Shown: positions 14,193-18,015 of the stretch, piece after piece
Layout of the letters: every line of letters begins with the position of its first letter
Position numbering within the stretch: the first letter of the stretch is position 1
NCBI GenBank assembly: GCA_047629975.1
Contig: JBLHUT010000035.1
Span: forward strand, 1 to 18,015
Length of the DNA stretch: 18,015 nt
DNA from: JBLHUT01 sp047629975
GTDB taxonomy: Bacteria > Pseudomonadota > Alphaproteobacteria > Rhodobacterales > Rhodobacteraceae
Direction of reading: 5' to 3'
Notes under the pieces: generated by a model
Databases searched by the model: none
Told to the model about the DNA's origin: nothing
Seen by the model: only the letters and a program-made list of their open reading frames with translations
Program-made: the position numbers and the translations under genes

Positions 14193-15167
14193 ATGCGACT
14201 GAAACTGGTTCCCTCCGAAACGGCCTATGACTTTTTCAAATACTGGAAGGTGTCTTTCGGGGCTTCAATTCTTGCGGTTGTGGCATCTATCATCCTGTTT
14301 TTTATGATCGGACTGAATTTCGGGATCGATTTTCTGGGCGGGACAACGATCAGGACAGAAAGCGTGCAACCTGTCGATATTGCGGCCTACCGTGCGGCTA
14401 TGGACCCGCTTGAACTGGGTGATGTTGCGATCACAGAGGTGTTTGACCCCAGTTTCGGGCCCGAGCAGAATGTTGCTTCTGTCAAGTTTCAGGCCCAACA
14501 GGGCGAGGAAGCGGTCTCGACCGAGCTGATCGAGCGGGTTGAAGCAGCGCTTCAGCAGGTTGATCCAAGTCTGACATTTCCGTCCGTCGAATCCGTTGGC
14601 CCGGAGGTTTCCGGAGAGCTCGTACAGACTGCAATCATCGCCGTGGTACTGGCCGTGTTTGCCGTTCTTGTGTACATCTGGTTGCGGTTCGAGTGGCAAT
14701 TTGCCTTGGGCGCGGTGGCCGCGTTGGTTCATGACATTGTCCTGACGATCGGTGTTTTCGCGCTTTTGCAGATCCAGTTCGATCTGGCGATTATCGCCGC
14801 ATTGCTGACAATCGTGGGCTATTCGCTGAACGATACGGTGGTGGTTTTCGACAGGGTGCGCGAGAACTTGCGCAAGTACAAATCGCGTGCGCTGCGCGAG
14901 GTTTTAAGCGTGTCGATCAACGAGACATTGGCGCGCACGGTTATGACGTCGCTGACCACCTTGCTGGCGCTGATAGCGTTGTTTGTTCTGGGCGGCGACG
15001 TGATCCGCGGATTTGTTTTTGCGATGATCTGGGGTGTTGTTGTCGGCACGTATTCGTCGGTGTTCGTCGCCTCGACCATTCTGTTGCGTCTGGGTGTGAA
15101 GCGTGACTGGACCAAGTCGGATGGTGGCGGAGCGGCAGGAACGCAGTTTGCCAATATCGATGCCTAG
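14193..15167 (+). CDS. secF: protein translocase subunit SecF
   Basis: Partner of SecD in the SecDF-YajC complex. It has 324 residues. TM1 lies at about 22-40, directly followed by the conserved GLNFGIDFLGGTTI (40-53). The periplasmic P4 domain spans about 60-135, and five further spans lie at about 145-300. The signature VGYSLNDTVVVFDRVREN (208-225) contains Asp214, equivalent to E. coli Asp213, and Arg248 corresponds to Arg247; both are important for proton movement. It is separated from secD by a single base, so translation is probably coupled. The short Gly/Ala C-terminal tail is unremarkable. Confidence 0.97.
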   Translation: MRLKLVPSETAYDFFKYWKVSFGASILAVVASIILFFMIGLNFGIDFLGGTTIRTESVQPVDIAAYRAAMDPLELGDVAITEVFDPSFGPEQNVASVKFQAQQGEEAVSTELIERVEAALQQVDPSLTFPSVESVGPEVSGELVQTAIIAVVLAVFAVLVYIWLRFEWQFALGAVAALVHDIVLTIGVFALLQIQFDLAIIAALLTIVGYSLNDTVVVFDRVRENLRKYKSRALREVLSVSINETLARTVMTSLTTLLALIALFVLGGDVIRGFVFAMIWGVVVGTYSSVFVASTILLRLGVKRDWTKSDGGGAAGTQFANIDA

Positions 15168-15214
15168 CGATCATAGCGCAAAGAGCTGAGAGCGGCGCAA
15201 AAAAGGGGAACGGG

Positions 15215-15568
15215 ATGCGGTTGAACGAGGTGACCTATACGGATGCCAATCCGGTTCTCGGCTACGGCCCCGGCTTTTTTCGCATCGGCAAAGACGTGCA
15301 TTTCGGCCCGCTTTTGACCAGTGCAACCGGCGTGGCCCCGTGGACGGGGTTCGAAGATGCAGGGCCACTTGTGGCTTTAGCGGGACAGGTCGATGTTTTG
15401 TTCATCGGAACAGGGGCCGAGATCGCCTATCTGCCGCCAGCGTTGCGCACACAACTTGAGGCTGCCGAGATCGCGTTCGAGATCATGGCCAGCCCGACCG
15501 CTGCACGTACCTACAACGTCTTGTTGGCCGAGGGCCGACGGATTGCCCTTGCCATGATCCCGGTCTGA
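15215..15568 (+). CDS. Mth938-like domain protein (DUF498/NDUFAF3-related), function unknown
   Basis: 117 residues forming one small alpha/beta domain. Features that place it in the Mth938-like family are the N-terminal stretch containing Y-G-P-G-F-F-R-I (17-24), VDVLFIGTGAEIAYLPP (59-75) and the C-terminal TARTYNVLLAEGRRIALAMIPV, where the T-A-R-T-Y-N-x-L motif is the most conserved part. The eukaryotic relative NDUFAF3 takes part in respiratory complex I assembly; the bacterial role is not established. It has no signal peptide or membrane span. The ATG at 15215 is preceded by an AAGGGG ribosome-binding site. It lies 47 bp after secF and 35 bp before ccmA, in the same run of genes, a position commonly seen in alphaproteobacteria. 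Confidence 0.85.
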   Translation: MRLNEVTYTDANPVLGYGPGFFRIGKDVHFGPLLTSATGVAPWTGFEDAGPLVALAGQVDVLFIGTGAEIAYLPPALRTQLEAAEIAFEIMASPTAARTYNVLLAEGRRIALAMIPV

Positions 15569-15603
15569 ATATTGGCACGTTTGGCTTTAGGTGGGCGGCA
15601 AAA

Positions 15604-16221
15604 ATGAGCCTTGTGGTTTCAAACCTGACGATTGCCCGCGGTGGCTTGCGATTGCTCGAGGGCGTGTCGTTCAAGGTTGCAGCCGGAGAGGCGCTGGTGC
15701 TGCGCGGCGAGAACGGCATTGGAAAGACAACCCTGCTGCGTACAATCGCAGGGCTGCAACCGCCCGTGTCAGGACAGGTCGATGTGGCGGCCGACACGGT
15801 TGCCTATGCCTCTCATGCCGACGGAATAAAGGGCCAGTTGAGTGTTCTCGAGAACCTGTCTTTTTGGGCGCAGGTTTACGGACAGCCACCGGTTCAGGCG
15901 CAGGTGCTTGAAGCATTTGATCTTTGCCGTTTGCGCGACCGCCCTGCGGCGCAGCTTTCGGCAGGGCAAAAACGGCGTTTGGGATTGGCGCGCCTTGGCG
16001 TCATTGCACGGCGCGGTTTGTTGTTGGACGAACCGACTGTGTCACTTGATACAGCATCGGTTGCACGTTTCGGAGAATTTGTCGGGGCGCATCTGGCGGC
16101 GGGCGGTTTCGCGGTCATTGCGACCCATATCGAGCTGGGGTTCGCCACCCGCGTGCTGGACCTGTCTGCGTTCAAGGCGGTGCTGGCCGACCTTCCTGAT
16201 TTTGACGAGGCCTTTCTATGA
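15604..16221 (+). CDS. ccmA: heme exporter ATP-binding protein CcmA
   Basis: ATPase of the CcmABCD complex. ATP hydrolysis releases holo-CcmE carrying heme for cytochrome c maturation (System I). It has 205 residues, typical for this short ABC protein. The Walker A is GENGIGKTT (35-43), the ABC signature region LSAGQKRR (118-125), the Walker B LLLDEP (139-144) and the switch His175 (IATH). The match to CcmA rather than a general ABC protein rests on its small size and the following ccmB, ccmC and ccmD. The ribosome-binding site is modest (GGTGGGCGG upstream). The stop overlaps the ccmB start (ATGA). In Rhodobacter capsulatus this gene is called helA. Confidence 0.95.
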   Translation: MSLVVSNLTIARGGLRLLEGVSFKVAAGEALVLRGENGIGKTTLLRTIAGLQPPVSGQVDVAADTVAYASHADGIKGQLSVLENLSFWAQVYGQPPVQAQVLEAFDLCRLRDRPAAQLSAGQKRRLGLARLGVIARRGLLLDEPTVSLDTASVARFGEFVGAHLAAGGFAVIATHIELGFATRVLDLSAFKAVLADLPDFDEAFL

Positions 16222-16874
16222 TCGCCCTGTTGCGCCGTGATCTGGCGCTTGCGGTGCGCGCGGGCGGCGGGTTCGGGTTAGCGTTGGCGTTCTTTTTGAT
16301 TGTTGTGACCTTGGTGCCGTTTGCGGTTGGCCCGCAAGCCACACGTTTGGCTACGATTGCGCCGGGCATATTGTGGATCGGTGCGTTGCTGGCGTGCTTG
16401 TTGTCGCTTGACCGGATCGTGGCGCATGATTTCGAGGACGGAGCATTGGAGCTGTTGGCCACATCGCCTTTGCCGCTTGAGGCGGTGGCCCTGATGAAGT
16501 CCCTTGCCCATTGGCTGACGACGGGATTGCCGTTGACGATTGCGGCGCCGGTGTTGGGTGTGCTGCTGAACCTGCCGGTTTCGGGGTACTTCTGGGTGAT
16601 GGTGTCATTGGCTGTCGGCACTCCGGGGCTTTCGGTCATCGGCACGTTTGGTGCCTCTCTGACGGTCGGCCTTAAGCGTGGCGGCCTGTTGATGTCTTTG
16701 ATTGTTCTGCCTTTATATGTCCCGACACTGATTTTCGGGGCTGAGGTGGCGCGCCGGGGGGCAGACGGATTCGACCCAACAACGCCCCTATTTCTGCTGG
16801 GGGGGATTACTCTGGCGACTGCGGCGCTTTTGCCTTTTGCGTCTGCGGCCAGTATTCGGATAAACTTGCGTTAA
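16218..16874 (+). CDS. ccmB: heme exporter membrane protein CcmB
   Basis: Membrane subunit that pairs with CcmA to form the ABC transporter-like core of the CcmABCD complex. It has 218 residues and about six hydrophobic spans (roughly 17-37, 48-64, 93-116, 124-147, 155-173, 190-210). The cytoplasmic loop DRIVAHDFEDGALELLATSP (65-84) is the conserved family block contacting the ATPase. Translation is coupled to ccmA through the 4-bp overlap, and ccmC begins 24 bp after the stop. All family features seem intact. It corresponds to helB of Rhodobacter capsulatus. Confidence 0.95.
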   Translation: MIALLRRDLALAVRAGGGFGLALAFFLIVVTLVPFAVGPQATRLATIAPGILWIGALLACLLSLDRIVAHDFEDGALELLATSPLPLEAVALMKSLAHWLTTGLPLTIAAPVLGVLLNLPVSGYFWVMVSLAVGTPGLSVIGTFGASLTVGLKRGGLLMSLIVLPLYVPTLIFGAEVARRGADGFDPTTPLFLLGGITLATAALLPFASAASIRINLR

Positions 16875-16898
16875 ACGAGAAAGAATGAGGCCGACAGA

Positions 16899-17630
16899 AT
16901 GTCCTTGTGGGAATTTGCAAATCCGGTGAAGTTTATGGCCCTGTCGGGGCGGGTGTTGCCGTACGTGGCAGGTTTGGCGGGGCTTTGTCTGGTTGTCGGC
17001 CTGACATGGGGCTTTTTCGGAACGCCGGATGATTACCGACAGGGGTCAACGGTCAAGATTATCTATCTGCATGTGCCTGCGGCGTTGATGGCCATCAATG
17101 CGTGGTTCATGATGCTGATCTGCTCGTTGATCTGGTTGGTGCGCCGTCACCACGTCTCTGCTTTGGCTGCAAAGGCCGCGGCACCGGTGGGGATTGTCAT
17201 GACGTTGATCGCCCTGATCACGGGCGCGATCTGGGGCCAACCGATGTGGGGGACGTGGTGGGAATGGGACCCGCGCCTGACGTCTTTTCTGATTCTGTTC
17301 CTGTTCTACCTTGGCTACATTGCCTTGTGGGAGGCCATCGAAGACCCCGATACCGCAGCCGATCTTACCTCGGTTCTATGTCTGGTTGGATCTGTTTTCG
17401 CAATTTTAAGCCGGTATGCCGTTCAATTCTGGAACCAGGGGCTTCATCAAGGGACAAGTGTGCCGATTGTTGTGACAAACAAAACAGTTGATAACGTCTT
17501 CTTTTACCCATTGTTTTTGTGCATGTTGGCCTTTGGGCTCATGTTTTTGGCGCTTGTTTTGGTGCGCACGAGAACGCAGATTAGGGCGCGCCGGTTAAGG
17601 GCGCTTCACGCACGGGGGCGCGCGGCATGA
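16899..17630 (+). CDS. ccmC: heme handling protein CcmC
   Basis: Polytopic inner-membrane protein that presents heme to the chaperone CcmE on the periplasmic side. It has 243 residues and six spans. The tryptophan-rich WWD motif is at 112-129 (IWGQPMWGTWWEWDPRLTS region), flanked by the two conserved axial histidines, His58 (IYLHVP) and His183 (GLHQG), equivalent to E. coli His60 and His184. The heme site therefore appears complete. The start is the ATG at 16899, with AGG about 8 nt upstream; a nearby ATG at 16885 is out of frame. The stop overlaps the ccmD start by 4 bp (ATGA). It corresponds to helC. Confidence 0.97.
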   Translation: MSLWEFANPVKFMALSGRVLPYVAGLAGLCLVVGLTWGFFGTPDDYRQGSTVKIIYLHVPAALMAINAWFMMLICSLIWLVRRHHVSALAAKAAAPVGIVMTLIALITGAIWGQPMWGTWWEWDPRLTSFLILFLFYLGYIALWEAIEDPDTAADLTSVLCLVGSVFAILSRYAVQFWNQGLHQGTSVPIVVTNKTVDNVFFYPLFLCMLAFGLMFLALVLVRTRTQIRARRLRALHARGRAA

Positions 17631-17791
17631 TGCCGGATCTTGGAAAATATGCGGTTGAGGTTACTTCGGCGTATATCGTTTCGCTTGTGCTGATCGGCGT
17701 GCTGGTCTGGTTGTCGTGGCGCAAGTCAAAGCAGGTGCGCCTTGCACTCGAAGCGCTGGAAGCCGATTTGCGCAAAGGGATATCGCGATGA
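17627..17791 (+). CDS. ccmD: heme exporter small subunit CcmD
   Basis: Small single-span protein that stabilises CcmABC and helps release holo-CcmE. I read it directly from the sequence: 54 residues, beginning MMPDLGKYAVEVTSAYIVS. One hydrophobic span (about 13-31) is followed by the positively charged WRKSKQ and a helical, charged cytoplasmic tail (EALEADLRKG). The conserved tyrosine (Tyr16) at the start of the span and the W-R-x-S-K/R junction are typical of the family. Two consecutive ATG codons are possible starts (17627 or 17630); the first overlaps the ccmC stop. Its stop overlaps the ccmG start by 4 bp. It corresponds to helD of Rhodobacter capsulatus. Confidence 0.9.
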   Translation: MMPDLGKYAVEVTSAYIVSLVLIGVLVWLSWRKSKQVRLALEALEADLRKGISR

Positions 17792-18015
17792 GCCGGATTT
17801 CGCCGTTGATGATTTTGCCCCCTGTGCTTTTTGCTGCGTTGGCGGTGCTGTTTTACACCGGCATGGGTCGCGACGGGCAGGGCACGCTGGTTTCGGTACG
17901 AACGAATGCGCCGGCGCCGGTTGTTGCGTTGACGCCATTGGCGGATAAACCTTTTTTCGAAGACGACGATATCCGCACCGGCGGGGTCAAGCTTGTGAAT
18001 TACTGGGCAAGCTGG
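17788..18015 (+). CDS. ccmG: thiol:disulfide interchange protein CcmG/DsbE, N-terminal part (cut by window edge)
   Basis: Membrane-anchored periplasmic thioredoxin-like protein (HelX in Rhodobacter) that keeps apocytochrome c cysteines reduced for heme ligation. 76 codons are visible. The N-terminal anchor is about 5-24 (ISPLMILPPVLFAALAVLFY). A short linker and the P-A-P-V-V-A-L-T-P-L entry into the thioredoxin fold follow, with KPFFEDDDIRTGG and finally VKLVNYWASW at the edge. In the family this last motif is followed immediately by the CXXC active site, which lies just outside the window, so the catalytic cysteines cannot be confirmed. The ATG overlaps the ccmD stop, extending the chain of coupled ccm genes. 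Confidence 0.92.
   Translation, partial: MSRISPLMILPPVLFAALAVLFYTGMGRDGQGTLVSVRTNAPAPVVALTPLADKPFFEDDDIRTGGVKLVNYWASW

Noticed and set aside
1..18015. Search for mobile elements, CRISPR repeats, phage genes, toxin-antitoxin pairs or a new defence cluster
   Set aside because: All sizeable frames are explained by conserved core genes, with no tandem spaced repeats, terminal inverted repeats, transposase motifs or compositional islands seen by eye.

Overview
The window looks like chromosomal core sequence from an alphaproteobacterium of the Rhodobacteraceae (Roseobacter/Rhodobacter type). This rests on its fairly high GC, the gene order secD-secF-Mth938-ccmA-ccmB-ccmC-ccmD-ccmG (the Rhodobacter hel cluster arrangement), an alphaproteobacterial Der with NKAE in its first G domain, and protein sequences typical of the group. 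I see no transposase, integrase, phage gene, CRISPR array, rRNA or convincing tRNA, and no abrupt change in base or codon use.

Left part (1-5742, minus strand). The window opens inside the N-terminal third of a glutaryl-CoA dehydrogenase gene (gcdH). Upstream of it on the same strand is a two-gene efflux operon: an HlyD/AcrA-type membrane fusion protein, overlapped by 4 bp by a very long (1293 aa) RND permease. The permease has two additional hydrophobic segments in its middle and a proline-rich cytoplasmic tail. No outer-membrane factor and no regulator lie beside it.

Middle part (5743-9729, plus strand). A 334-bp divergent promoter region, carrying two adjacent palindromes, separates the pump operon from yfgM-like, bamB-like and der. 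This is the order known from enterobacteria: a periplasmic TPR-like protein that attends the Sec translocon, a beta-propeller lipoprotein of the outer-membrane protein assembly machine, and a ribosome-assembly GTPase.

9740-11745 (minus strand). serS (seryl-tRNA synthetase) is followed, with a 4-bp stop/start overlap, by a polytopic membrane protein distantly resembling TspO/MBR proteins. That gene converges on der with only 10 bp between the stops, and a 13-bp-stem hairpin lies inside its 3' end.

Right part (12202-18015, plus strand). After a 456-bp divergent intergenic region comes a tight run: yajC-secD-secF (the accessory complex that helps SecYEG export proteins using the proton-motive force), a small Mth938-domain protein, then ccmA-ccmB-ccmC-ccmD-ccmG (System I cytochrome c maturation: heme export and handling, and thioreduction of apocytochrome). 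ccmG is cut by the window edge just before its expected CXXC active site. The right part therefore links export of unfolded apoproteins to covalent heme attachment in the periplasm.

I found no clearly new multi-gene system. The points most worth a second look are the permease's extra helices, tail and altered proton-relay residues, the paired palindromes in front of the pump, the Asp-Gln after the lipidation cysteine of the BamB-like protein, the hairpin at the der/TspO-like junction, and the serS/TspO-like coupling.
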